Source: Adiantum capillus-veneris
Taxonomy: Eukaryota; Streptophyta; Polypodiopsida; Polypodiales; Pteridaceae
NCBI GenBank assembly: GCA_014529385.2
Contig: CM043942.1
Span: 31,088,969 to 31,152,968, forward strand
DNA: 64,000 nt
Direction: 5' to 3'
In this document: positions 21,322 through 32,015 of the stretch, in pieces
How positions within the stretch are numbered: the stretch's first letter is position 1
Layout: every line of letters begins with the position of its first letter
Program-made: the position numbers and the translations under genes
Notes under the pieces: model-generated
What the model was told of the DNA's origin: nothing
The model's input: the letters and a program-made list of their open reading frames with translations, nothing else
Databases searched by the model: none

Positions 21322-21706
21322 TCAGTCCACAAAGGAGAGTAAGCCCAAAGCTTTGCGGAAAGCTTCAAGCTTCTCACGAGACAATGCCTTTGTGAAAAGA
21401 TTTGCAAGGTTGTCCTGTGTTGGCACATACGCCAAGCTGATCTCTCCTGCTAAGAGCCTCTCCCTGACATAGTGGTAATGGACCTCAATGTGCTTTGTGC
21501 GAGCATGAAAAACTGGGTTCCTCGCAATTGCCAATGCGCTCTGACTGTCAGTGTAGATAGTGTTGGCAGTGTCCTATCCAACACCCAAATCAGCCATAAG
21601 GCGTCTGAGCCATACACACTCAACTATAGCTGTGAAGACTGCCCTGTACTCAGCCTCACAACTCGAAGTGGCCACAGTAGGTTGCTTCTTGCTCAACCAT
21701 GATATA
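21322..21706 (-). pseudogene. Element C RNase H C-terminal part
   Basis: On the minus strand the frame reads [20 protein letters not shown], the standard copia RNase H glutamate block. It continues through TIYTDSQSALAIARNP (Asp block) and HARTKHIEVHYHYVRE to LFTKAL near the C-terminus. One in-frame stop lies near 21577. The sequence stops abruptly at about 21706, where gypsy RT sequence begins on the plus strand. Confidence 0.85.
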
Positions 21707-21712
21707 CATGAT

Positions 21713-24142
21713 AGTGGATGAAGATATCTTAAAGACCGCGTTTCGCACAACGTTTGGTCTTTATGAATATCTAGTCATGCCTTTTGGCTTGACTAATGCA
21801 CCAGCTACGTTCAATCGTTTGATGGAAAAAAAATTTAGACCATAGCGCAAATTCACTGGAGTGTTCTTTGATAATATTATCATCTACTCCAAGTCTTTGG
21901 AGGAACATAAGAAACATCTCCAAGTGATTTTTCAAGCATTGAAGGAGAACAAGCTTTTTCTCAACCAAAAGAAAAGCGAATTCCTCCTTCAAGAGATTCA
22001 ATACCTAGGTCATATTATCTCTAAAGATGGTATCCAAATGGATCCATCAAAGTTAGAGGTATTAAAAGCATAGCCTAACCCAAGAAATCTACATGAGCTA
22101 AGAATCTTTGTTGGTATGTGCGCATACTATAGACGCTTCATAGCAAAATTCTCTCAAGTAGCAGGACCACTACACGAATTAACTAAGAAGAACATTAAGT
22201 TTGTATGGAATGCTAAGGAGCAAAATTCTTTTGAAAAGCTCAAAGAGAAGCTTACTTCCCAACCAGTCCTCGTGCTTCCGGATCTCTCAAAGCCATTTGA
22301 GGTTCAATGTGATGCTTGTGGTGATTGCCTTGGAGCAGTTTTGCTTCAAGAAGGGCATGCCATAGCATATGAGAGCCGGAGGCTCAATATTGATGAACGA
22401 GTCTTGGGCATTTATGAGAAAGAGATTTTAGCTCTTCTACATGCCCTAGACACATGGAAGCACTACCTATTGGGGACTCCATTTATCCTACGAACCGACC
22501 ACCAAAGTCTCAAGTATTTCATGACGCAAACCAAGCTTTCCGACAAACAAATGAGGTGGGCAAATTTTCTTTCGCAATTTAATTTCCATATCGCTCACAT
22601 AGCTGGTAAGCACAATCAAGTGGCCGATGCACTTTCACGACGACCCAAAGTTGATGCGGTGTCTATAGCTACTCACAATGATCTATCCTCTATGATAGAT
22701 GAGTATTCTACTGACCCTGACTTTAGAGACATAATGTCAGCCCTTGCTTTGGAGAAGAAAGAGGAACCATTCACCTTGCAGGATGGTTATCTTCTCCACG
22801 GCAATAGGCTATGTGTTACCCATTCCATTCGTGAGAAAGTTATTTATGAATCCCATGCTCCTCCATATGCGGGGCATAGAGGTATTCAACCTACTCTCCG
22901 AGGAGTAGAGACGTACTTCTACTGGCCTACCATGAAAGTGGACATAAAAGAGTATGTTTCAAAATGTGTAGTATGCCAAAAGACCAAGTATGATAGAGGG
23001 AAGCAACCTAGATTACTCTAGCCATTGCCTATCCCAAATTCACCATGGGAGAGTATATCCATGGATTTCATCTTTGGATTACCCAAGTCTATCCATGGGA
23101 ATACAGGAATATGGACAATAGTTGACAGGTTAGCAAGCAAGCACATTTTATTCATGTCAAAAAGACTATTAAGGCACATCAAATGGCAACTCTTTTCATA
23201 TCTTAGATTTTCAAGCACCATGGATTACCCACATCCATCGTGTCAGATAGAGATCCTAGAATGACCAGTAATTTCTGGAAAGGTCTCTTTGAAAATCTAG
23301 GAACAAGATTGAATTTCTCTTCTGCCTATCACCCACAAACGGATGGCCAAAGTGAGATAGCCAATCTTACGATACTCGATCTACTCAAGACTTATGTTAC
23401 CGAAGTAGATCAACGCTCACAATGGGAAAAGTACTTACCTCATGTAGAGTATGCCTACAATAATATTGTACATACTTCTACGGGAAAATCACCTTTTGAG
23501 ATCATTGAGGGAAGACCTAAAAGTCCCTTGCTACTCAAAGTACATGGGAAGATCTTCGCCGCCGATGAGTATAGCCGTGACCTACAAGAATCGTTTCAAA
23601 AGATTAGGGAGGCTATATCCATCTCTCAACAAAGGCAAAAGGCTGTTGCTGATAAGCACAGAATATCCTTAATGTTGAAAGAAAATGATTGGATCTTACT
23701 CAAGTTTCCTAAGGCTCGATTAAGGCAAACGACGGGCAAAAATCCTACGGGCCATCAAAAGTATTATGCTAAACTAGCAAAAATATACTATGGTCCTTTC
23801 CAAATCTTGAACCCCATCAATGAGACGGCTTATCAACTCAGGTTGCCCAACCATTGGCTCATACACAATGCCTTTCATGTAAGCCTACTTAAGCCCTACA
23901 AAGAAGAGCCACCAACTGAACCAATTATTGAAGACCCTCCCAAAGTTGAAGACCAAGAAGAGGTGCTACAACCCGAAGTTGTCCTTCGGCATGAAGACAA
24001 GGTACTACGACATGGTAAGATTATCCGACGATATCTTATTAAGTTCAAAAATTATCCTTTTGAAGATGCTAAATGGATGCAAGGAATACAGCTTAAGGAT
24101 AGTATGAACCTTGTCAATGCTTACAATGCTACATTAGAGTAA
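21713..24142 (+). pseudogene. G1 pol fragment: RT, RNase H, integrase, chromodomain-like end
   Basis: It begins in RT ([19 protein letters not shown]) and runs in one frame to 23021 apart from a TAG at 22071-22073. In the RT part VFFDNII stands where G2 has VFFDDII, so a catalytic Asp is changed to Asn. RNase H follows with CDACGDCLGAVL, EKEILALLHAL and LRTDHQS. Integrase HHCC and the first core part follow, with a TAG at 23020 and a frameshift near 23128. The end reads KIIRRYLIKFKNYPFEDAKW, which resembles the chromodomain of gypsy chromoviruses. The nucleotide match to G2 is very close by eye. Confidence 0.85.
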
Positions 24143-24598
24143 GCAAATGTACAAATTTCTTTTAAATGACTCGTGTTTTTGTCTTATTGGACTAGTCCTC
24201 TTTTTAATTGTGCACAAATTTAACTAGTATGCATGCTTAGAATCATGTTTGTGATGACGACGTCTCTCAAACACCAAGTAGAATTTGTCACTCTACTTTG
24301 GGAGAATGAAATGGACTAAAGAGCAGAAATGCTTGCGGCATCTATGTCTCCCAAGCACCAAATGGATTAGTCATCCATCTTGGAAAGATGTCGTAGGGTA
24401 AAAAAGGGATCCTTTACCCGCTAAGTAAAATTGACTAATGACTAAGGCTTTATCCCTCTACCTCATAGTCGAGGACGACTATGATTTCAAGAGAGAGGTA
24501 ATGTCATAAAATCTAATATCTAATATCTAACCAACCCAAATGATTTTCTCATATTAAATTGATCACTTAATGTGGGAGAATAAACGGGAACAAGTGTT

Positions 24599-24825
24599 TG
24601 TTGGAATTAGGGTTGCAGAGAAACACACACAGCTTGGAGAAGACGAAGGAAGCTCAAGGCACACAATAGAGAGTGTGTTACTTAGTGTGCAATGGAAAGA
24701 TAGATAGCCCTAGAGTGATGGGCGTATATACAATGCACGGGGGAAAAAACCTCCTAAAGAGGGAAAAAATGCCCCGGCGGTCCTAGTGTGTTCACACACA
24801 TCACTACCACATGTATATGGTAACA
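24599..24825 (-). repeat. Solo LTR of the copia C family, TSD GTGTT
   Basis: It is 227 bases, TGTTGG...GGTAACA on the plus strand, nearly identical to the 5' LTR of element C. GTGTT flanks it (24594-24598 and 24826-24830). The unoccupied site is preserved in the G2 3' LTR near 42290 (GAACAAGTGTTAAGATAT). The family was thus active after this G LTR formed, and the internal part was later lost by LTR recombination. Confidence 0.9.
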
Positions 24826-25040
24826 GTGTTAAGATATAGACATGTGCTTATAGATCTATCTCAACACGGGGCCAATGGTAAAGGGGCTCAAATGAGAGAT
24901 GATCTATCAAACGGCAAGGCTAACTAATGGAGCATAAGACCTTAGGGTTAGCTTCATTGAAGACCTTCAAGAATGTGTGTAAAAGGCCTTTGACCTTAGG
25001 TAAGCTTGAGGCACGAGCTTGAGGCGCGGGAACCCGACCC

Positions 25041-25160
25041 AGCTCGAGGTGCTTGTCCTGCTTGTCATGCTTGATGACTAAGGTGCTTGAGGTGCTTGAG
25101 ATTCTTGAGGTGCTTAATTATTGAGATGCTTGAGGTGCTTGACATGCTTGAGATGCTAGG
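25041..25160 (+). repeat. GCTTGAGGT-type minisatellite in the G LTR
   Basis: Degenerate 9-12-base units (GAGGTGCTTGAGG and variants) fill this part of the LTR. It recurs in the G2 3' LTR (about 42510-42625) and reversed in the antisense solo LTR (about 28140-28240). Its place in the upstream half of the LTR suggests a U3 enhancer-like array, though no factor site was identified. Confidence 0.55.
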
Positions 25161-26360
25161 GTTGCACTTAAGGTGAGAACCTAGCCCAAGCTTAAAGTGC
25201 TTAACGGCCAAGCTTGTGGTGGGAACTGGGCCTATGTATGAGGGGCTTGAGGTGTCAAAAAGTCAAATATTCAATCCCTACAAGGAGGGGGCGATCCCTA
25301 CATGAGGGGGGATGAGAGAGAACACCCACACACTCACACAAGGCATGCATGGTACAAAGAAAGCAAAAGGGACACTTGTCAAGTTCCTCCTCATGTTGCC
25401 CTCATGGTGTGCCTAAAGCCTATTGGTTGGCCACCCAAGGGGTCCAATAATAATTTAGGAGATTTAATTAAATGATTTAGCATTTATTTAGCCCTCTCTC
25501 TCAAAGGGGAAAGGGGGACACTTGTCTCAAGGCTACCCTTGCTGCTTGTAATGCCTCCTGCTTGTGATTGGCTAGGCCTAGAGGGGTCCAATGAGCTTCA
25601 AGGATGAGCTACAAGGGGGGTCGACCCGAGCAAGCTAGGGGGTTACTTAGGGGGTATACTCACCCACACACACTCACAAACACTCTCATTGTGTGCTATG
25701 CAAAGTGCAAGAGCTCCCTCTCCTTCTCCAAGCAAGTAGAGGTTGAGAGCCTACACCAACACTCTTGGATATGGAGTGCAAATCCACCCAAGAGCCATGC
25801 TTCAATGCTTAAGCTTGCCATCTCCTTCTTCTTCATTACTATGCTATTAGGTATGCTAGCAACAAGAGTTATGATAAGTGAGGAACTAATTCTTTCTCCT
25901 ACGAAATGTTTCTTCTTCCTCTTCCCTACCCTCATTCCCTGCTAGCTCTCTCCACCTTCGAAGGTGTTTGAGGTCTTGGGAGTGAGGCTTGGGATAGTTA
26001 AAGATTTATTCAAGTTTATGTTATGTTTTTCATGCATGAAGCTTTCCATCTTCATTGCATCACCTAGGTCACAAGGAACACAAAGATTGTATTGTAACAA
26101 GTCTCTCTTTATGGGAGAAATCATAATACAAATGCCTATTGGAGGGGGGACCGTCTCCACATAAATCCGGTCCTCAACTCTTGTCATGTTTTCTAAATTC
26201 TCTCTCTTGCAAAAGTATTGTTCATGCCAAGTTAACTAATTGCTATGATTATGTTGCTATCTTTAATTATGTTCACCCGCTATGCTCACAAAGTCATTTC
26301 TCAAAAGTACTCTCATTAATTTCCGCTACTCTCAAATTAAATAGGCCAATTCCATTACAT

Positions 26361-26372
26361 TGGTATCAGAGC
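26361..26372 (+). other. Primer-binding site of G2
   Basis: TGGTATCAGAGC, the complement of the 3' end of plant initiator tRNA-Met, lies directly after the LTR. Confidence 0.85.
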
Positions 26373-26689
26373 ATTTGGTTTCTCTTTTCTAGCTTAAGAA
26401 GAGAGGTCCTTAAGTAGCCTATAAATGGTTGATGTTGTTAATTAAATTAGGGTAAGTGGAACAGGGATCTATTATCATTTTTGTTGAGCCCACTATGTGG
26501 GGGATGGTGCATACCTCGGGAGCTTTGGACTTAATAATGGAGTCTTTTTAGACTTGCCTACGACTTTACCATTATTGAGCCATAAGAAGTCCGAAAGGAG
26601 CTAGCCCTCGGCAACTCTGCTATGTTAGACCTACTCCTCTACTAAGGTTTTGAATTGCCAAATCATACACTAAGTACATACATAAATTT
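26373..26689 (+). other. G2 leader, left part
   Basis: This is non-coding leader between the primer site and the antisense solo LTR. It continues at 37215 and reaches the gag ATG at 37227. A TATA-like CCTATAAATGG lies near 26410. Confidence 0.6.
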
Positions 26690-26834
26690 TGTAATGGAAA
26701 TGGCCTATGAACTTAGAGAATAGCGGAATTAAGAGAATTAGAGTGAGCAACTTTGAGAGCATAGATGGTGGACTTAATTGGTAGTAGCAACTTAATCATA
26801 ACACTTAATTAATTAGGCATGAGAAATACCTTTG

Positions 26835-26887
<53 letters not shown>

Positions 26888-28422
26888 AGAGAATATGACA
26901 ACAATTGAGGACCGGATTTATGTGGAGCCGGTCCCCCCTTCAAAAGGCATTTGTATTATAGATTCTCTCATTAAGAGAGACTTGATACAATATAATCTTT
27001 GTGTTCCTTGAGACCTCTTTGGCAGTATGGAGATGGAAGCTTCATACACCAAGCTTTTGCATAATATCAACAATCAATCTTAGCTTGAAAACAATCAAGA
27101 ACTCGTGAACATCATTAGTCTTTGTGTTCCCTAAATCATTTGAGTGCATGAGGATGTATACTTTTATGCATCAACTTGTGCCTAAAGCAACAATTAATAT
27201 ACCTTGCAATACAATTAATCTACTTGCATTAAGTAACTAATCTACTTGCAATAAACCATTAGCCTTCTTGCAATAAGAATAACATGCACTTTGTGGAAAT
27301 CATTAACTATCCCAAGCCTCAATCCCAAGACCTCAAACACCTTCGAAGGTGGAGAGAGCTAGCAGGGAATGAGGGTAGGGAAGAGGAAGAAGGAGTATTC
27401 CATAGGAGAAATAAATAATTCCTCACTTATCATCACTCTTATTGCTTAGCATACATAATAGCATAGTAATGAAGATGGAAAGCTTAAGCATTGAAGCATA
27501 GCTCTTGGTTGGATTTGCATTCCATAGCTAAGAGTGTTGGTGTAGGCTCTCAACTTCTCAAGGAGCTTGGAGAAGGCGATGGAGCTCTTGCACCTTGCCT
27601 AGCACACCATGAGAGTATTTGTGAGTGTGTGTGGGTGATTATACCCCCTAGGCAACCCCCTAGCTTTCTTGGGTCGACCCCCCCTTGTAGCTCATGCTTA
27701 AAGCTCATTGGACCCCTCCAGGCCTAGCCAATCATAAGCAGGAGGCATTACAAGCAGCAAGGGTAGCCTTGAGACAAGTGTCCCCCTTTCCCCTTTGAGA
27801 GAGAGCACTTGATAAATGAAAAATCAATTAATTGAATCCCCTAAATTATCATTGGACCCCTTGGGTGGCCAACCAATAGGCTTCAGGCACACAATGAGGG
27901 CAACATGAAGAGGAACTTGAGAAGTGTCCCTTTTGCTTTCTTTGTACCATGCATGTCTTGTGTGAGTGTGTGGGTGTTCTCTCTCATCCCCCCTCATGTA
28001 GGGCTCGCCCCCTCCTTGTAGGGATTGAATCTTTGACTTTTTGACACCTCAACCCCTCATGCATAGACCCAGTTCCCACCACAAGCTTGGCCCTTAAGCA
28101 CTTTAAGCTTGGGCTGGGTTCTCACCTCAAGTGCAACCCTAACATCTCAAGCATGTCAATCACCTCAAGCATCTCAATCACCTCAATCATCAAGCACCTC
28201 AAGCACCTTAGTCATCAAGCAGGACAAGCACCTCGAGCTGGGTCGGGTTCGCGCGCCTCAAGATCAACCCTAGCTTACCTAAGGTCAAAGGACTTTTACA
28301 CATATTATTGGAGGTATTCAATGAAGCTAACCCTAAGGTCTTATGCTCCATTGGTTAGCCTTGCTCTTTGATAGACCATCTCTCATTTGGGCTCCTTTAC
28401 CATTGGCCCCGTTGTCAGGAGT
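26690..28422 (-). repeat. Antisense solo LTR of family G, left part
   Basis: This is the reverse complement of the G LTR, starting TGTAATGGAA (the reversed LTR end) and running until element R interrupts it after GGCCCCGT. The remainder is at 37086-37214. AATTT lies on both sides (26685-26689 and 37215-37219), so it is one complete insertion that recombined to a solo LTR. With the sense LTR at 24502 it forms an inverted pair only 330 bases apart. It contains a GA microsatellite (26838-26882). Confidence 0.85.
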
Positions 28423-29569
28423 TTTTTGGAGCAAGGGATTGCGCATATGTACATACACATGCATGGTGCATCAAATAAAGAATTGCCCTTTTTCCAGAGC
28501 CAGGTGGTTACGTGGGGCCCACATGTGTACAGGTAGGACAACATGTACATAGTGCATCGATTTTCACTATCACCAGTACCAGTATGTTTTTTCTACAATA
28601 ATGAGGAGTTTATAGAGCGTAAAACTTCTCGAGGAAGCTATCCGCGGGCCGACGACATGAGGTAAGTAGGTGCGTCAGATGGCATCTAGTGGCGTCAGGA
28701 GGGCGAACGGGGTCAATATTTGCACGCAGATGAGGACGGACACAACGTGGGTGTTTTCTTGTGAGAGTTATGCAAAAATTTCATCATTAGGACCACTTTT
28801 TGGGGCCACTTCATGTGGTTGCGAGACGCATTATTGAAAAGAAATGAGTGTCAGGTGTGCGGATGATGCAAAAAGGTGACAACTATGCACTGCGAGGTCG
28901 GTTTTTTGGCCTGTTCGGGGTCCGTTTGAGGTCATCTAAAAGGCCAAGGGTGCCCAACTAATAAATCTAAGTGTGGGAACTGAAAAAACTGAGAGAAGAC
29001 AAAAAAAAACGTGGAGAAGAGAGGAGGAACAGCCGCAGGTGTGTTTTTTGGGTTTTTGGAACCTGTTTTGGCCGTAAACTGCTCATCCGAGGTCGGATTT
29101 GAGCACTTTGACATTGTAGACTGGGGTTTTGGGCCGTTTCGGACGCGATGGCGCTGTCCATTTTGCCAAATTCCTCACTCTTTTTCTGCTGTTTTTGATG
29201 TGTAAGTTTCTCCTATGATCGAAGCTTCTGCTCCATTTTGTGATTGTATCTGGCTTATTTTACCCATATTGTGTGAGCTATTTGCCCGATTGGTGTTGGC
29301 CCAAGCTCATTTGTATCTAAACATCAGAAATTCTCCCCTTTTGAGCTGAGTTTTTTGGGTGTGTGTGTGTATCTCTTTGTGTGGAGTGGGTAAACGGATC
29401 GTCTCTCTTCTCTCACTCCATAGGTGTGTTCCCTGTCTCGGCCAGGTGTGTTGTGTAAGCCGAGTGGTGCCCCATAGTGTGTGTGTGTATGTATCTTCTG
29501 TATGTATCTTCCCAAGAGAGTGTGTCGGGTCGTTATAGAGGCGCTGTGTGTGTTTTCATCCCGCTCACA
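28423..29569 (+). repeat. 5' LTR of element R
   Basis: TGTCAGGAG...CCGCTCACA, 1147 bases. It matches the 3' LTR closely but contains about 87 bases (28955-29041) and one TGTATGTATCTTC-type unit near 29490 that the 3' LTR lacks. Confidence 0.9.
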
Positions 29570-29575
29570 TTCTTT

Positions 29576-29593
29576 TGGCGCCCCCACAGAGGA
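29576..29593 (+). other. Primer-binding site of element R
   Basis: TGGCGCCCCCACAGAGGA lies six bases after the LTR. It resembles the TGGCGCC-type primer sites common in plant gypsy elements; the tRNA was not identified. Confidence 0.6.
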
Positions 29594-29603
29594 TCTTCTT
29601 CGA

Positions 29604-29700
29604 GTACCTTCTGCTTCGAGCTTCGAGCTTCGAGATTGGGGATTACAGGTTACAGGTTACAGGTTGCAGGTTGCAGATTATAGGTTATAGGTTACAGGGA
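29604..29700 (+). repeat. Heptamer arrays in the R leader
   Basis: First come units of GCTTCGA (about 29608-29632), then about eight units of GGTTACA and variants GGTTGCA and GGTTATA (29639-29697). Both have a 7-base period but different sequence. Confidence 0.75.
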
Positions 29701-30593
29701 CACGTACAGGTACAAGTGATTCACACAGGTACACATAGCTGGAGTACAGTGATATACTAGCAGTGATGTCACTTGTAGTTGTTGTGGGTATGCATCACTT
29801 GGCGCCTATTTGAGCGCATTGTCTGCTGGATTGTACGTTACTTGTGGAAACTGCCATTATACGCATTTGTGGAGCCATACTTGGTTGTATTTGGCAGTCC
29901 CAGCCATTTCTGAGACTTAGTCTGGAAGATAGTCATTTCTGAGACTTGACTATACGCAATTTGCATTAGCCTTCGTGTGAGGGTCGATAGCGTGAGGTTT
30001 TTATTGAGTTGGGGGATTCTCAAATGTAGAGATCCTTTCAGTGATACAGGTAGATGGAGCACCCTTTTTGTGACCTCGCCATAGGCTATGTACTAGTGAG
30101 TCCTACTTGATGCTCGAGTTCTATTGTTGGCAGTTTATGCATACATATACAGTCTATATTTTGGGTTCCTACTGCTCTACTCCTGGGGAAACTCTGTCAA
30201 AATTTTTCCAAGTTATGATGGCTGGTTTCTTGGTCTTTTGAGCCATTTATGTTGTTATGCTGTTGAAATTTTGGCAAAATCAGAGGTTAAGTCAGGTGTG
30301 CCTTCTTGGGAGCTTCATGGTTGGCTTTAATGGATGATCAAAATGGCCCTCAATTCACTCCATTTCATTTAACTCAAAGAATCCAGATAAATGTTCATGT
30401 GTCCAGGAAGATTTTTTTCCAACAGCGCATAGTCTTTATGTTCGGGCCAAGAAGATTACGAGAGATCTTGGAATGTCCTTTGCCTGTTGTAATTCCAATG
30501 ATCAACTATGAAAACTCATTTGATGTGCATGTGTTTGTCCTTATCTAAAGTTGAGCTCCATTGAAGTTTCTGGGGATTGGGTAGTCAAAAGTT

Positions 30594-31874
30594 TTGGGTT
30601 CTTGCACGTGTGTTCAAAGGGGTTCTCAAAGCATTGAAACTTGGGTAGCCATGGATTTCTCTTATCCGGAGTTTCATGGAAGAAGTGATGAAGATGTGGA
30701 AGAATTTTTGGAAAAGATGGAGGTTGCCTGCATTAGCAACCAGATTCATGACCCTGCGCAGATGTTACGCCTTCTCCAAATTTGTTTGAAGAGTTATGCA
30801 CGAGTTTGGTCTAAAGCATTTGAAGAGGAGTTGCGTGTGGCTGATCCACCTGTAAGGTTGAGTTGGGACAATCTACGACATGGGTTGGAAGTGGAGTTTG
30901 TGAAGATAGAAGATCCTAACAAAGTGTGGCAAGAAGTACAGGCTTTGGTGCAAAAGGAAGGTGAGCCAGTAGATGCGTACATACGTAAGTTTTCATTGGC
31001 ATGGGAGCGAATGTGCAAGGCCTTAGCACCACAAGTACCCCCGCCTGACATGATGAAGAAGGACAGGTTCTTAGCTGGTCTTTGGGAGAATATACGTTGG
31101 AGAGTGGAGCTAAAGAAGCCTAGGACATATGAAGATGCACTAGAGGTATCAAGAAACAAAGAGTGGAAGTTGAGGAAAATGACCCAGCTAGGGGTGGAGT
31201 CTTTGCCCATGAGGTTTGAATTTCAGCCTAAAGAGTCTTTACAAGGTCACATATCAGGGGTTCATCATGAACCAGTGGTTCCTGTTACTACTCAGGTTAT
31301 GCCAGCAGTGGTCACTACATCGGTGCAAGATGATGGGCTAAGGCAAGACATGAGACAAATGGTAGATTTAATGAAGAATCTCAGCCTAAACATGCTAGGT
31401 CAAGTGGGAAATAATCGAGGTCGAGGGAGGTTTGCAAATCAGCCAGGAGGTGAAGAAAGGCCTAGAAATGGTGTTGGACAAAGCAATGGTAGGTTTTGGA
31501 GGCAGACACCCACATGTTATAATTGTGGAGAGTTGGGTCACATCAGCCCGCAATGTGATAAGCCACCAAGGATGGGGGGAGACATGTATCCATTGCCAAG
31601 ACAGGTGCTAACTAGGTCAAATGATTATGGCATCGAAATTAAGGGAGACAAAGGAACCAGTGGACTGACGCAGGAGGAAAAGGGAAAGACAAAAGTGCTA
31701 AGTGTAGTCACCTTGGAGAAGGCATCAAATCTAGAGGATACATTAGTTATGCCTATTGGGAAGAGGACCACAGAAGATAAGGAAGGAAGAAGTGCCCCAG
31801 GTCCTAGTAAAAAGAAAGGAAAGAGCCATGAAGGCGAGGATGTCAAGGCCAAGAGGAAAATGAGATCTCGTTGA
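30594..31874 (+). pseudogene. gag: Element R gag, full length up to a premature stop
   Basis: 426 codons are open from an ATG at 30594; a better start may be the Met of MDFSYPEFHGRSDED at 30651. The capsid has the retrotransposon gag pattern (RLSWDNLRHGLEVEF and GEPVDAYIRKFSLAWERM). The nucleocapsid has one CX2CX4HX4C knuckle (CYNCGELGHISPQC) near 31515. The stop TGA at 31872 is in frame with 43 further open codons and then pol. This suggests an original single gag-pol frame rather than a true gag end. Confidence 0.85.
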
Positions 31875-32015
31875 AAGTTTCATGTTTCAGATTTTCCAAT
31901 AGGGGATGGGCAATTAAGCTATGACTTGAAGGAGGATCTGACAAGCAGGAAGGCAGATGTTACTTTTGGGCAACTTATAGAGATGGTGCCTAAGCTAAAG
32001 CGATAGTGAAAGAGG

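Larger units (their letters stand above)
24502..26359 (+). repeat. G family LTR shared between G1 and G2
   Basis: It starts TGTCATAAAATC after a purine-rich AAGAGAGAGG and ends CCATTACA directly before a primer-binding site. It therefore serves as the 3' LTR of G1 and the 5' LTR of G2. Without the 227-base solo LTR and its duplicated GTGTT it is about 1.63 kb. Two internal regions sharing one LTR is the usual product of unequal recombination between neighbouring copies. Confidence 0.8.

Noticed and set aside
22071-22073. Programmed stop read-through as the explanation for the shared TAG
   Set aside because: The context TAG-CCT-AAC does not fit the known CARYYA-type read-through signal, and the copies carry other lesions. 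A shared defective ancestor is simpler.
25041-25160. CRISPR-like spacing in the GCTTGAGGT array
   Set aside because: Units are short, degenerate and without regular spacers, and the context is a plant LTR.
28418-28422. A 5-base target-site duplication for element R
   Set aside because: Left flank ends CCCGT and right flank begins GTGTG; they do not match. The insertion is instead supported by the antisense LTR resuming on the other side.
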